64,000 nucleotides of DNA from Candidatus Gastranaerophilales bacterium. Its GTDB lineage: Bacteria > Cyanobacteriota > Vampirovibrionia > Gastranaerophilales > Gastranaerophilaceae. Position numbers and translations under genes: made by a program. Positions within the stretch are counted from its first letter, which is position 1; every line of letters begins with the position of its first letter. Positions 26,109-34,662 of the stretch are shown one piece after another. Under the pieces are notes generated by a model. That model was not told the origin of the DNA, searched no databases, and saw only the letters and a list, made by a program, of their open reading frames with translations. The DNA lies in NCBI GenBank assembly GCA_944324455.1, contig CALUWJ010000003.1, forward strand, positions 62,001-126,000, read 5' to 3'.

Positions 26109-27499
26109 CCTTGATGTGTTTTTAATTTCATTAATTTTTCTTGTTCAACAATTGCAGGGTTTCTGTTGTCACCGTTATGCATTATTTTTCTCATTATAAT
26201 TGTTAATTTTGGTTGCAATACTCCTGTTGCCCATGCTGCAATTGCAATATTTGCAAATACTGCAAATATTTTGAAAGTTTTTATTGATTTAATATTGTTA
26301 ATGTTTTTATTAAGCTTATTTATATTAAGCATTGTATTGATAATTGTACTTTCATCAAAAGTTTTTAGATAGTTTATTGCTTGTTTGTTGCCTTTTTTGT
26401 CTTTTAGTATTTGAATTGCGCCATTTTTGTCTAAAATATCTAATAATGGATTATTTATGTTGTCTTTTGCAAGTTCCAATATTTTATCTAGACCGCCATC
26501 TTTTAGTGTGTTTTTAATTTTACCTTTATTGTTTTTTGTTTGAATTATAAAATTATTATCATTTATTATTTTAGATGCTTCAGATATATTTTCTTTTAAG
26601 TTTTTGCTAAATAATACACTTGGGTCAAGCGAAATCGGAAGTTTAAATTTTTCTCCCAATTTTTCAAATATCATTTGTATTGGTTTTGCAAGAAGATATA
26701 TGAATACAATTTGAAATCCTTCTTTTAGGCCAACTTCAATTCTTTCACCTTTTCTTGCTTCTTTTAGTCTTGTTATAGAGATTACTCCATCTAAAATTGA
26801 GTTATTTGCAATAGGATTATACATAAAAAGTTCGCCTAATCCTTTAAATGAAATGTCGCTTTTTTTATTAGTTTTATTTTCTTCTTTAAAATTTTTAAAT
26901 GTTGAAGATGCTTTCATGGATTTATTTAAAAGCATTTCAGAAGCCATATTTTCATAGCATTCTTTTTCAATTCTTTTTTGTGTTGTTTTTTGTTTGTATT
27001 TAACTAATGCGGCTAATGCTGCAGCACATATTGTTGTTGATAGAACAAATTTTGAAATAAATAAGCTTTTATATAATTGAGCATTTGTAAATTTTTTAAG
27101 TACTTCGTTTTTATCGTTTAAAGTGTTAAATATTTCTTTTTGTTTTTCTAATATAGGATTGTTATCTTTTAAAAGATTTTGTTTTATATTATCTAAATAT
27201 TTTTTGTCTTTTAGTGCTCTTATATCAAAATCAGGATTTAATTTAAAAAATCCATAAACAGATTTATCAAAAAGTTTTTTTAGTGTTGGTATCCCGAAAA
27301 GCCAAACCACACCAGTGCCGTATTCTTCAATTGCTTTTTCTCTTGCATCGTCTTTTCCGCCCTCTTTTTTGTATGTTGCTACGATTGCGGTGTTTGAAAT
27401 TGTATCTTTTAATACCATTGGTGCCAATGAGTCGTTATTGTTGGCAAGTCCTGATAATAGCTTTATTGAATTATTTTGAATAATAGCCGGTATGTTCAT
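26105..27499 (-). CDS. Hypothetical membrane-associated protein, 464 residues
   Basis: I do not recognise this protein. It has several hydrophobic stretches: about 85-100 (GVVWLFGIPTLKKLF), about 150-172 (LFISKFVLSTTICAAALAAL), about 250-270 (GFQIVFIYLLAKPIQMIF) and about 415-432 (IFAVFANIAIAAWATGVL). The linkers are Lys and Asn rich. The internal motif ISFKG (about 223) resembles short FG-type motifs in other hypothetical proteins of this window. AAGGGAT precedes the ATG. Possibly an integral membrane protein typical of the lineage. Confidence 0.6.
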   Translation of the reverse strand: MNIPAIIQNNSIKLLSGLANNNDSLAPMVLKDTISNTAIVATYKKEGGKDDAREKAIEEYGTGVVWLFGIPTLKKLFDKSVYGFFKLNPDFDIRALKDKKYLDNIKQNLLKDNNPILEKQKEIFNTLNDKNEVLKKFTNAQLYKSLFISKFVLSTTICAAALAALVKYKQKTTQKRIEKECYENMASEMLLNKSMKASSTFKNFKEENKTNKKSDISFKGLGELFMYNPIANNSILDGVISITRLKEARKGERIEVGLKEGFQIVFIYLLAKPIQMIFEKLGEKFKLPISLDPSVLFSKNLKENISEASKIINDNNFIIQTKNNKGKIKNTLKDGGLDKILELAKDNINNPLLDILDKNGAIQILKDKKGNKQAINYLKTFDESTIINTMLNINKLNKNINNIKSIKTFKIFAVFANIAIAAWATGVLQPKLTIIMRKIMHNGDNRNPAIVEQEKLMKLKTHQG

Positions 27500-27696
27500 T
27501 TTATCCCTTATATTTAAATTACAGTCCCCAAATTAAATTTCTCAAGCGTTGAACTTGATTTTTGTATCGGGATTTTATTTGTATATTTAAAAATATTTTT
27601 TTCATCTTATGTCTTTCATTTAATAATAATGTTGAAAAATAAATTTAATTGCTAAAAAATGGTGTATTTTTCTTTTTTTTAAACAATTTTTAACAA

Positions 27697-27726
27697 TAAA
27701 AAAGACCTCATAAAAGGCCTTTTTTA
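27697..27726 (-). terminator. Intrinsic terminator after the 28-codon gene
   Basis: The stem AAAAAGACC/GGCCTTTTT forms with a G-U pair only on the minus-strand RNA (an A-C mismatch on the plus strand) and is followed by T on the minus strand. Confidence 0.65.
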
Positions 27727-27743
27727 ATTATTTAATATTCAAA

Positions 27744-27830
27744 TTAATCTTTTTTAATAGGAACATAAACAAGGCCTCTTTCTCTGAAAGGGCAGATGCG
27801 TCGAATTAGTTCTATAATTAATTTAAACAT
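27744..27830 (-). CDS. Small protein gene, 28 residues
   Basis: The 28 codons from ATG (27828-27830) to TAA (27744-27746) encode a very basic, amphipathic peptide starting MFKLIIELIRRICPFRERG and ending in VPIKKD. Evidence is a GAGG ribosome-binding site five bases before the ATG and an intrinsic terminator right after the stop (27697-27726). It stands alone between the 464-residue gene and the DciA-like gene. The hydrophobic-basic N-terminus suggests membrane or nucleic-acid contact, but function is unknown. Confidence 0.5.
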   Translation of the reverse strand: MFKLIIELIRRICPFRERGLVYVPIKKD

Positions 27831-27902
27831 ATACACCTCAAAAAATATACGCAATAAATATAATACACCACAATTATTATTTTGTCTATATTTTTTTAAA
27901 AA

Positions 27903-28439
27903 TTAGTCCGTTTTCCTTAGTTCATTTGCTTGATAGGTTGATATGATTTTTGAAACAAGGTTGTCTTTTTGATTATTGTTTAAAAATTTTATTTTACTAA
28001 TATGTTCTTTTATTTTGTCTTGCACTGAAGAATTTATTTTAATTGAATTTAGTTGAGAATTATTCAAAAAAATCGGTTTGTCTTCAATTCCATATGAAAC
28101 AATAGGGTTGGATGAATGAAAATTTTTGTAATTAAATATAATATCTTTAATTTCCATTCCTAAGGGTTGAGAATATGAATTAACTTTTTTAAGGATTTTA
28201 TTTTTATATAAGCTTAATTCTTGAGCAATTATTGGGCTTTTAGTGCTAACATAAATTTTTTGATATTTAATAGAATATGGCTTTGTGAATTTTGAAAATT
28301 TTGCTCCTACAATATTATCCCAAAAAGAAAAGATTGTAGATTGTTTAATAACGCTATTTAATTTATTTTGTGATGTTTGGTTGAAAATTGAATCATTTAA
28401 TAATTCTGAGATAGATTTTGTTTCGTTATTTTGTTTCAT
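27903..28439 (-). CDS. DUF721/DciA-like protein
   Basis: A 178-residue protein whose middle (residues about 35-110) follows the DUF721 pattern: FSFWDNIVGAKFSKFTKPYS, then a beta strand KIYVSTKSPIIAQELSLYKN and the helical KKVNSY segment. DUF721 includes DciA, the ancestral loader of replicative helicase DnaB in bacteria that lack DnaC or DnaI. The C-terminal 60 residues are Ser and Asn rich. AAGGTG precedes the ATG. It is downstream of metK, separated by a terminator. Confidence 0.65.
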   Translation of the reverse strand: MKQNNETKSISELLNDSIFNQTSQNKLNSVIKQSTIFSFWDNIVGAKFSKFTKPYSIKYQKIYVSTKSPIIAQELSLYKNKILKKVNSYSQPLGMEIKDIIFNYKNFHSSNPIVSYGIEDKPIFLNNSQLNSIKINSSVQDKIKEHISKIKFLNNNQKDNLVSKIISTYQANELRKTD

Positions 28440-28451
28440 TATTCACCTTGT

Positions 28452-28487
28452 TAAAAAATATAGCTGTCAATTTTTGACAGCTATATT
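28452..28487 (-). terminator. Intrinsic terminator after metK
   Basis: A 14-bp perfect stem (28457-28470 with 28474-28487) is followed on the minus strand by six T. Confidence 0.85.
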
Positions 28488-28495
28488 ATATCATA

Positions 28496-29764
28496 TTATT
28501 TTGCTGATAGTGAAGCTGCTTTTTGCGCCAGTATATCAGCCATTTGAGTTTCTTCCCAAGGAATTTCAAAATCTTCACGACCAACATGCCCGTAAGCTGC
28601 AAGCTTTTGATAGAATTTGCCGCCATTTTTAGCAGGTAAATTTCTTAAATCAAATTGTTTAATAATTGCAGCTGGTCTTAAATCAAATGTTTCAGAAACA
28701 ATTTTTGATAAAGTTTCATCGTCAACTCTGCCTGTGTCAAATGTATCAACTAAAACTGATACAGGTTGTGATTTTCCTATTGCATAAGCAAGCTCTATTT
28801 CGCATTTTTCTGCTAAACCTGCTTTTACAATGTTTTTAGCAACCCAACGAGCAGCATAAGCGGCTGAGCGGTCAACTTTGGTTGGATCTTTACCTGAAAA
28901 TGCGCCGCCGCCGTGACGAGCATATCCGCCATAAGTATCAACGATAATTTTTCTGCCTGTTAAGCCCGCATCACCTTGAGGTCCGCCAATAACAAATCTT
29001 CCTGAAGGATTGATTAAATATTTTGTAGTTTCATCAGGTTTAATGTCATAATTTTCAAAGACAGGTTTAATAACAAGATTAATCATATCTTCTCTGATTA
29101 TTGATTGTATTCTTTGGTTATCTGAATTGCCGTTTATTTCAGGGTCATGTTGAGTTGAAATTACTATTGTATCTATTCTATATGGTTTTCCGTCTTTATA
29201 TTCAACTGTAACTTGACTTTTACCGTCAGGTCTTAAATAATTAACAAGTTTTTCTTTTCTAACTTGAGCTAATCTGTATGCCAGTTTATGTGCTAAGGCA
29301 ATCGGAAGGGGCATAAGTTCTTTTGTTTCATTGCATGCATAACCAAACATAATACCTTGGTCACCAGCACCTATATCAAGAGTTTCGTCTTTAGATGTAT
29401 CGGAGCTATCAGTTCTTGTTTCAAGAGCTTTATTAACACCGCCTGCAATATCTGTTGATTGTTCATCAATTGATGTAAGAACTGCACAAGTTTTATAATC
29501 AAAGCCGCCGCCCTCTTCTCCATTATAGCCAATGGATTTTATGGTGTTTCTAACAACAGATGGAATATCTACATAACAATTTGAGGTTATTTCGCCGCAT
29601 ACTAGCGCCATGCCTGTTGTTACGGTTGTTTCTGCTGCAACTCTGGATTTTGGATCTTTTGTTAAAAATTCATCTAAAATAGCATCGGAAATTTGATCGC
29701 ATACTTTATCAGGGTGTCCTTCCGTTACTGATTCAGACGTAAATAAAAAATTTTTAAGTGCCAT
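28496..29764 (-). CDS. metK: S-adenosylmethionine synthetase
   Basis: Makes SAM from methionine and ATP. The 422 residues include the conserved [18 protein letters not shown] (residues about 16-33), the ATP motif [35 protein letters not shown] and the C-terminal IPWE. All three family domains are present. The ribosome-binding site is AAGGAG. The 140-bp upstream region contains a possible TATAAT (about 29841) and a weak hairpin, but I see no recognisable SAM riboswitch. Confidence 0.97.
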   Translation of the reverse strand: MALKNFLFTSESVTEGHPDKVCDQISDAILDEFLTKDPKSRVAAETTVTTGMALVCGEITSNCYVDIPSVVRNTIKSIGYNGEEGGGFDYKTCAVLTSIDEQSTDIAGGVNKALETRTDSSDTSKDETLDIGAGDQGIMFGYACNETKELMPLPIALAHKLAYRLAQVRKEKLVNYLRPDGKSQVTVEYKDGKPYRIDTIVISTQHDPEINGNSDNQRIQSIIREDMINLVIKPVFENYDIKPDETTKYLINPSGRFVIGGPQGDAGLTGRKIIVDTYGGYARHGGGAFSGKDPTKVDRSAAYAARWVAKNIVKAGLAEKCEIELAYAIGKSQPVSVLVDTFDTGRVDDETLSKIVSETFDLRPAAIIKQFDLRNLPAKNGGKFYQKLAAYGHVGREDFEIPWEETQMADILAQKAASLSAK

Positions 29765-29903
29765 TTTTTTCTCCTTAATTTTTTGTTATCGGTAAGGTTT
29801 TTAATTCCGACCCGATATTTATACTGCATTTAATATTATAATACAAATAAAAGTATATTCTTGGTTATATTATATTTTTACATTTCTTTATAATGCAATA
29901 TTT

Positions 29904-30614
29904 TTAGCGCATAAATTTTATAGAATCATCGCTTTGAAGTAGAACTTCTCCAAAAATATCATTAACATGGTTATTATTTGGTGATATGTGCGTACCTATT
30001 TCTAATATATCTTTATTTGTTGAATAGAAAATATCGCATAAATATTGTTTGAAATCTGATAATATTGTAGTTTTTATTCCTCTATCTTCAAAGCGTTTTC
30101 TTATAAAAGAATTTATTTCAATGGATTTTTCGCCTCTCGAGGTGGAGTAAGCAGGCTGTTTTCCTCCTACAATGATTGTTTTTTTTATTTTGCCGTTTTT
30201 TCTTGAAAAATTATCAATTGAACTGCCAAAACAATCATTATTTCTATTAAAAAGCAAGTCAAAATTTTCCAAAGTAGGTGCAATATGAAACATCCCGAGT
30301 TTATTATTTTGTGTTACAACAATGCCTGCTGTACAAATATCTACTTCTTTTGTGTATCCGAATATATCTTTGTTTGCTTTGTATTTTTTTCCTTTAAGCA
30401 AGTTTATTTTGTTGAAATTAAATTTTCTTTTTTTCTTTATATAGTTTATTGGAAGTTCATCCACGCTTGTCCAAAAATCACACATTGGTTCTGTGAAGCG
30501 TTTTAAAATTTGTTTTGAAAATTTGTTATGTATATCATGGTATAGTTTGTTTTTATCCCTTATGATAATTTTTGTACCAAACAAGGGAGATGGACTTGTT
30601 GAATTTATTTTCAT
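29904..30614 (-). CDS. CheD-like (deamidase-fold) hypothetical protein
   Basis: A 236-residue protein. Residues about 93-112 (DICTAGIVVTQNNKLGMFHI) place a Cys 16 residues before a His, close to CheD's catalytic Cys/His spacing. Later, IVGGKQPAYSTSRGEKSIEI and FIRKRFEDRGIKTTILSDF resemble CheD's GGA, helix and gI-x-I segments. CheD deamidates chemoreceptor glutamines, but no chemotaxis gene is near. The first 85 residues are extra and begin with SPSPLFGTKI. A relationship to CheD or to other Cys-His deamidase toxins is therefore a fold-level inference. Weak TAGG ribosome-binding site. Confidence 0.5.
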   Translation of the reverse strand: MKINSTSPSPLFGTKIIIRDKNKLYHDIHNKFSKQILKRFTEPMCDFWTSVDELPINYIKKKRKFNFNKINLLKGKKYKANKDIFGYTKEVDICTAGIVVTQNNKLGMFHIAPTLENFDLLFNRNNDCFGSSIDNFSRKNGKIKKTIIVGGKQPAYSTSRGEKSIEINSFIRKRFEDRGIKTTILSDFKQYLCDIFYSTNKDILEIGTHISPNNNHVNDIFGEVLLQSDDSIKFMR

Positions 30615-30701
30615 TTAACGCCTAACATATATAAATATTGATTGTATATTGATAAAACACGTAAATATTTTTATTTTCGTATTTTTTTTATTTTTTTGGA
30701 T

Positions 30702-30733
30702 AAAAAAGAGCAACACTTTTATGTTGCTCTTTA
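30702..30733 (-). terminator. Intrinsic terminator
   Basis: AAAGAGCAACA (30705-30715) pairs with TGTTGCTCTTT (30722-30732) and is followed on the minus strand by six T. It ends the persulfide oxidoreductase gene. Confidence 0.85.
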
Positions 30734-30747
30734 GTATTTAAATTATT

Positions 30748-33120
30748 TTATATAAATAAGTTGGAATTTGCATAATTGCTTTCAGAAATGTATTTTGCAA
30801 CTCCCGCTATTTTAACTCCGTCAATTAATTCTTCTTTTTTTAAGCCCATAACATCCATAGACATCTGACAAGCAATGAATTTTATTCCTTGGTTTTGAGC
30901 TTGTTTGATTAAGCTTTCCAGAGTTGATATATTTTTGTTTTGCATAACTTTTTTCATCATAAATGAACCAAAACCACCCATATTCATTTTGGATAAAGTT
31001 AATTTATTAGGTCCTTTTGGCATCATAAAACCAAACATTTTATCTATGAATGATTTTTTAATTTTAATATTTTCTTTTCTTAAAATATTTAATCCCCAAA
31101 ATGTGAAAAACAGAGTTACATCTTTTCCGCTGGCTTTTGCTCCATTTGCAATAATGAATGCTGCTAATGCTTTATCTAAATCATTTGAAAATACCACGAT
31201 TGTTTGGTTGTTTTGTCTTATGTTGTTATCTTTTTCAATTTTACCTTTTTTGATTGTGGCAATGATTTTTTTATCAATTTTATTAAGGCTTAAAAGAGTG
31301 TTATTTGTAGAATTACACCAAGCTTCAACATCAGAATAAAAACCTTTATCTGTTGATGAAATTTCTAAAATTTCTCCATCATTTATGTTTGAAATATTTT
31401 CCGCAAGTTTCATAATAGGTCCAGGGCATGATAGTCCACAAGCATCTATTTTTAATATAGAAGAATTTTCTTGAGGAATATTTAAGGCTAAGACTTTAGC
31501 TTTTTCAACAACCTTGTTTTGTTTATTTTTTTTAATTTCTTTATATAATTTAATTCCGCCCATTAGAGAATAAACGTTATTAAATCCTTTTTGAATAAGT
31601 ATCCTTGAAGCTAAATAGCTTGTATATCCGGAGTTACAAAAAAGAATAACTTTTTTATCTTTCGGAATTTCATCAAATCTTTTTCTTAGTTCAGCTAAAG
31701 GTATATTTATGGCATTTTTTATTGTGCTCGTTTTATAACTTTCAGCTATTCTCACATCAACTAAATATGAATTTTCGATATCTTCATAATAAGCGGGTTT
31801 AATAAAACCTTTTAATACATTATCAGCGCACATTCCAAGGATATTTACAGCATCTTTAGCTGATGAATATGGGGGTGCATAGCATAATTCGCTATCTAAT
31901 AAATCTTGAATAGAACCATTATTTCTCATAATTGATGAAACGACATCAACTCTTTTTTCAACATTACTTTGTCCAATTGCCTGCAAACCAAAAATTTTAC
32001 CTTCGTTATTAAAAAGCAGCTTATAAACAGTTTGGGTGGCATTAGGGTAATAACCCGCATGGGAATTTGCCATGATATAAATTTTCCAATATGGAATTTC
32101 TTCTTTTTTTAATTGTTTTTCGTTATACCCGCAAGTTGCTAAAGTATAATCGAAAACTTTAAGAACCGATGTTGCTTGCGTTTTTTTGTAAGTTGAATTT
32201 ATTCCATAAATGTTATCAGCTATAATTCTTCCTTGTCTGTTAGCAGGTCCAGCCAGAGGAGTTAAAATATCATTGTTTGTTATAAGGCTTTTTGTTTCAA
32301 TGCTGTCTCCGCCTGCATATATATTTTCATCTGATGTTAATAAATTGTCATTAACTTTAATACCCCTGTTTATTTCAAGACCTGCGTTTTTTGCTAAAGT
32401 GATTTCAGGTTTTACTCCTATAGCTAAAATTGCTATATCATAAGGTATTTTTTTACCGGAAATTAATTCAACTTCTTTTTCATGGAATGATTTAACTCCA
32501 TCTGATAAGATTAATTCAACCCCGTTATCTCTCATCTCGTTTTGAGCAAATGCTGCAATTTCATAATCAACGGGGGCTAGGATTTGATTTGATAATTCTA
32601 TTAGTTTAGTGTTAATACTGAGTTCTGAAAGATTTTCAGCCATTTCAACACCAATAAAACCGCCCCCTATTACAATGGCATTTTCTACATTGTTTTCGGA
32701 TATGTATTTTTTGATTTTATCTGCATCATTTAGTGTTCTAACTGTGAAAATATTTTCATTATTAATGCCTTGAATATCTGGAATTATTGGATTTGCGCCT
32801 TGTGCTAAAACCAGTTTATCGTAATAAAATTTTTCATTTTTTATGGTAAGAACAAATTTTTCGTTTTTGTTAATTTCGATAATTTCATTATTGAGCTCAA
32901 CTTTGATATTAAATTGATTTTCAAATTTTTCTTTTGATGAAACAAGTATTTTATCTCTATCGTTTATTATGTTTGAGCAATAATAAGGCAAACCGCAATT
33001 TGCAATAGAAATTTCATTTGTTCTTTCAAAAATTGTAATTTCGCAATTTTCATCCAGTCTTCTTAATCTTGTTGCACAACTTGCTCCGCATGCACCACCG
33101 CCAATAATAATTACTTTCAT
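30748..33120 (-). CDS. Four-domain persulfide/CoA-disulfide reductase
   Basis: A 790-residue fusion. Residues 1-445 are an FAD/NAD-dependent CoA-disulfide reductase-type domain (IIGGGACGASCATRLRR dinucleotide fold; active Cys about 43 in IANCGLPYYC; AIVIGGGFIGVEMAE for NAD). A rhodanese domain follows (about 455-545, active Cys about 495 in FCNSGYTS). Then comes a TusA domain (about 552-630, CGLSCPGPIMK) and a DsrE-like domain (about 648-790, Cys about 750 in FIACQMSMDVMG). The series of Cys sites suggests sulfane sulfur being passed between domains, coupled to NAD(P)H. The ribosome-binding site is AAAGGAA. Monocistronic. Likely role: cytosolic polysulfide or persulfide reduction. Confidence 0.9.
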   Translation of the reverse strand: MKVIIIGGGACGASCATRLRRLDENCEITIFERTNEISIANCGLPYYCSNIINDRDKILVSSKEKFENQFNIKVELNNEIIEINKNEKFVLTIKNEKFYYDKLVLAQGANPIIPDIQGINNENIFTVRTLNDADKIKKYISENNVENAIVIGGGFIGVEMAENLSELSINTKLIELSNQILAPVDYEIAAFAQNEMRDNGVELILSDGVKSFHEKEVELISGKKIPYDIAILAIGVKPEITLAKNAGLEINRGIKVNDNLLTSDENIYAGGDSIETKSLITNNDILTPLAGPANRQGRIIADNIYGINSTYKKTQATSVLKVFDYTLATCGYNEKQLKKEEIPYWKIYIMANSHAGYYPNATQTVYKLLFNNEGKIFGLQAIGQSNVEKRVDVVSSIMRNNGSIQDLLDSELCYAPPYSSAKDAVNILGMCADNVLKGFIKPAYYEDIENSYLVDVRIAESYKTSTIKNAINIPLAELRKRFDEIPKDKKVILFCNSGYTSYLASRILIQKGFNNVYSLMGGIKLYKEIKKNKQNKVVEKAKVLALNIPQENSSILKIDACGLSCPGPIMKLAENISNINDGEILEISSTDKGFYSDVEAWCNSTNNTLLSLNKIDKKIIATIKKGKIEKDNNIRQNNQTIVVFSNDLDKALAAFIIANGAKASGKDVTLFFTFWGLNILRKENIKIKKSFIDKMFGFMMPKGPNKLTLSKMNMGGFGSFMMKKVMQNKNISTLESLIKQAQNQGIKFIACQMSMDVMGLKKEELIDGVKIAGVAKYISESNYANSNLFI

Positions 33121-33280
33121 TTTCTTTCCTTTGTTATCTTTTTGCTTATAATACCAAATGATTTATAAATATAAAAGTTTATTTTTGAATATTTGAATTA
33201 TTAATCTTTAGAAACATTTGATATAAAAAGTTGAAATTTGTTTTAAAACATCAATAAGATAGGCAGTGGGAAGATGAAAG

Positions 33281-33382
33281 ATGACGATTATTACCGAAAA
33301 ATCAAATAATGCAAATTTAAGAAGTGAAATTTTAGATTTTGCAAAAATATGTGAGAAAAGACAGAATAATTCAAATATTTGA
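33281..33382 (+). CDS. Candidate small protein, 33 residues
   Basis: ATG at 33281 is preceded by GGGAAG at 7 nt. The peptide starts MTIITEKSNNANLRSEILDF and ends with NNSNI. The stop codon falls inside the terminator-like hairpin at 33362-33391. Composition is polar, with no family recognised. It may be an artefact of the hairpin and chance. Confidence 0.25.
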   Translation: MTIITEKSNNANLRSEILDFAKICEKRQNNSNI

Positions 33383-33391
33383 ATTATTCTG
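33362..33391. terminator. Perfect 14-bp inverted repeat, probable bidirectional terminator
   Basis: CAGAATAATTCAAA and its reverse complement are separated by two bases. TTCAGTTTTT follows on the plus strand and TCTTTTCTC on the minus strand. It could end both the small ORF and the gene at 33433-33831. Confidence 0.6.
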
Positions 33392-33432
33392 TTCAGTTTT
33401 TATATACTTATTTATTGTATTTTTATAAATTT

Positions 33433-33831
33433 TTATGCAAAAATATCGAAAAAGCTATCTGTTGTTGTTTTTCCCATTTGAGGAATGCATTTTTCTAATT
33501 TATCCATATGTCTTTTGAAATTAGCTGTATAAGAGCCATTTGTGCCATCGTCGCTAAAATCTTTTAATATTATTTCAGAAGCCAATGGTTTGTTGTTTTT
33601 ATCTGCAACTTCAATCGTATACCAAGCCAATTGATTATTTGCAGGCAAATTTATTTCATCATTTTTTGTTATGTGTAAAAAAACATCTCTATCGCCTGTT
33701 TTTTCGTTAATTTTATCAAAAGCTTGTTTTGCAATTTTTCTTGTTTCATTATTTGAAACAATTGCATTTAGATTTTCTTGGTTTGCTTTGTGTCTTGGAA
33801 TGTGCAATCTTCCAAACGCAATGTTTTGCAT
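33433..33831 (-). CDS. Hypothetical protein, 132 residues, FG-type N-terminus
   Basis: Starts MQNIAFGRLHIPRHKANQ. The IAFGR at residues 4-8 resembles short N-terminal motifs in other unknown proteins of this window. The body contains a helical part (NETRKIAKQAFDKINEKTG) and a beta-rich part (LAWYTIEVADKNNKPLASE). No signal peptide or membrane segment. AAAGGAA precedes the ATG. Not recognised. Confidence 0.6.
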   Translation of the reverse strand: MQNIAFGRLHIPRHKANQENLNAIVSNNETRKIAKQAFDKINEKTGDRDVFLHITKNDEINLPANNQLAWYTIEVADKNNKPLASEIILKDFSDDGTNGSYTANFKRHMDKLEKCIPQMGKTTTDSFFDIFA

Positions 33832-34103
33832 AGTCTTTTCCTTTACATTTAAATACTCTCGTTAATTTAAGTATTGTAATAATTATTTTTTGCTTTATAA
33901 ATATTGTCTTGTTTTGAATTTTTACAAAAATTTATAATGGCTAATATTTTTATTATTTATAATTGTATCAGTTTGTGGTTAAAATTAAAATTTGTATAGT
34001 TAAATTGTTTGTAAAATAATGTAATATATGACAATTTAATAACAAAAAAAGAGAAACAAATGTTTTATTATTATTATATCAATATGCAAATAAGGAGAAA
34101 ATA

Positions 34104-34337
34104 ATGCAACCAGTAGGAACGATGAATTGCGCAAATTCTTTTCATCCAAACCAAGCGACACAACACCTTGTTTATCAATTGTCAAATGGTAAAACTATTG
34201 CAATAGATGATTCTAATTCAAAGCTCACAAAAGCTCCTGATGGAACATTTCAAGTAACTACAACATATAAAAATGAACAAGAGCTTGAAGCGATGTATAA
34301 ATGTCAATGTGGAAAAAAATTGCAAAAATTTGCGTAA
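34104..34337 (+). CDS. Small hypothetical protein with CxC motif
   Basis: A 77-residue protein beginning MQPVGTMNCANSFHPNQATQ. A beta-rich middle (YQLSNGKTIAIDDSNSKL) is followed by a C-terminal MYKCQCGKKLQKFA, where two Cys could bind metal with the Cys and His near the N-terminus. AAGGAG precedes the ATG. Not recognised. Confidence 0.55.
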   Translation: MQPVGTMNCANSFHPNQATQHLVYQLSNGKTIAIDDSNSKLTKAPDGTFQVTTTYKNEQELEAMYKCQCGKKLQKFA

Positions 34338-34356
34338 GAAGATTTAAATATTTATA

Positions 34357-34385
34357 TTAAAAAAGCACCCAAAAGGGCGCATTTT
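34357..34385 (-). terminator. Terminator between tRNA-Leu and the 77-residue gene
   Basis: GCACCC/GGGCGC (34365-34380) forms with a G-U pair on the minus-strand RNA and is followed by six T on that strand, suiting the tRNA. On the plus strand the stem has an A-C mismatch but still precedes ATTTTT, so it may act both ways. Confidence 0.6.
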
Positions 34386-34394
34386 TAGTATAAA

Positions 34395-34482
34395 TTGCCG
34401 ATGGCCGGAGTCGAACCGGCACGTGGGGTGAACCACGCCAGATTTTGAGTCTGGTGCGTCTACCAATTTCGCCACATCGGCA
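34395..34482 (-). tRNA. tRNA-Leu (anticodon CAA)
   Basis: A class II tRNA of 88 nt. The acceptor pairs TGCCGAT with ATCGGCA. The anticodon stem CCAGA/TCTGG encloses CTCAAAA, giving CAA for UUG codons. There is a long variable arm (CGTGG/CCACG) and a T arm with GGTTCGACTCC. CCA is not encoded. Its 5' portion is partly duplicated upstream (34515-34624). Confidence 0.95.
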
Positions 34483-34624
34483 TTCAATTTTATTTAGTTT
34501 TCATATATGCCACCAGTGGCGAAATTGGTTTATAATTTCTTTTGAATTTTTTCCAAAAATTCAACGGGCCACATCGGCATTCAATTTTATTCAGTTTTCA
34601 TATATGCCACCAGTGGCGAAATTG
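34471..34624. repeat. Tandem duplication of the tRNA-Leu 5' end and upstream DNA
   Basis: A 57-bp sequence at 34471-34527 recurs at 34568-34624 with one mismatch (34495), 97 bp apart. Copy 1 includes the first 12 bases of the tRNA. Each copy ends with an inverted near-copy of the tRNA 5' region (GTGGCGAAATTG on the plus strand). A 10-bp hairpin lies between the copies (34542-34564). Confidence 0.85.
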
Positions 34625-34662
34625 CCACATGACAATAACAGAACAATTATATACCAAACAAA

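Larger units (their letters stand above)
33121..33432. other. 312-bp interval with a possible small ORF and a perfect hairpin
   Basis: It holds the candidate 33-codon ORF (33281-33382) and a perfect inverted repeat at 33362-33391. Otherwise AT-rich with no further gene visible. Confidence 0.5.

Noticed and set aside
29765-29903. Possible SAM riboswitch upstream of metK
   Set aside because: Only a weak TATCGG/CCGATA hairpin is visible and none of the S-box or SAM-II core elements can be recognised.
34542-34564. 10-bp hairpin between the tRNA duplicates as a terminator
   Set aside because: There is no T tract on either side and no gene ends there; more likely part of the duplicated flank.
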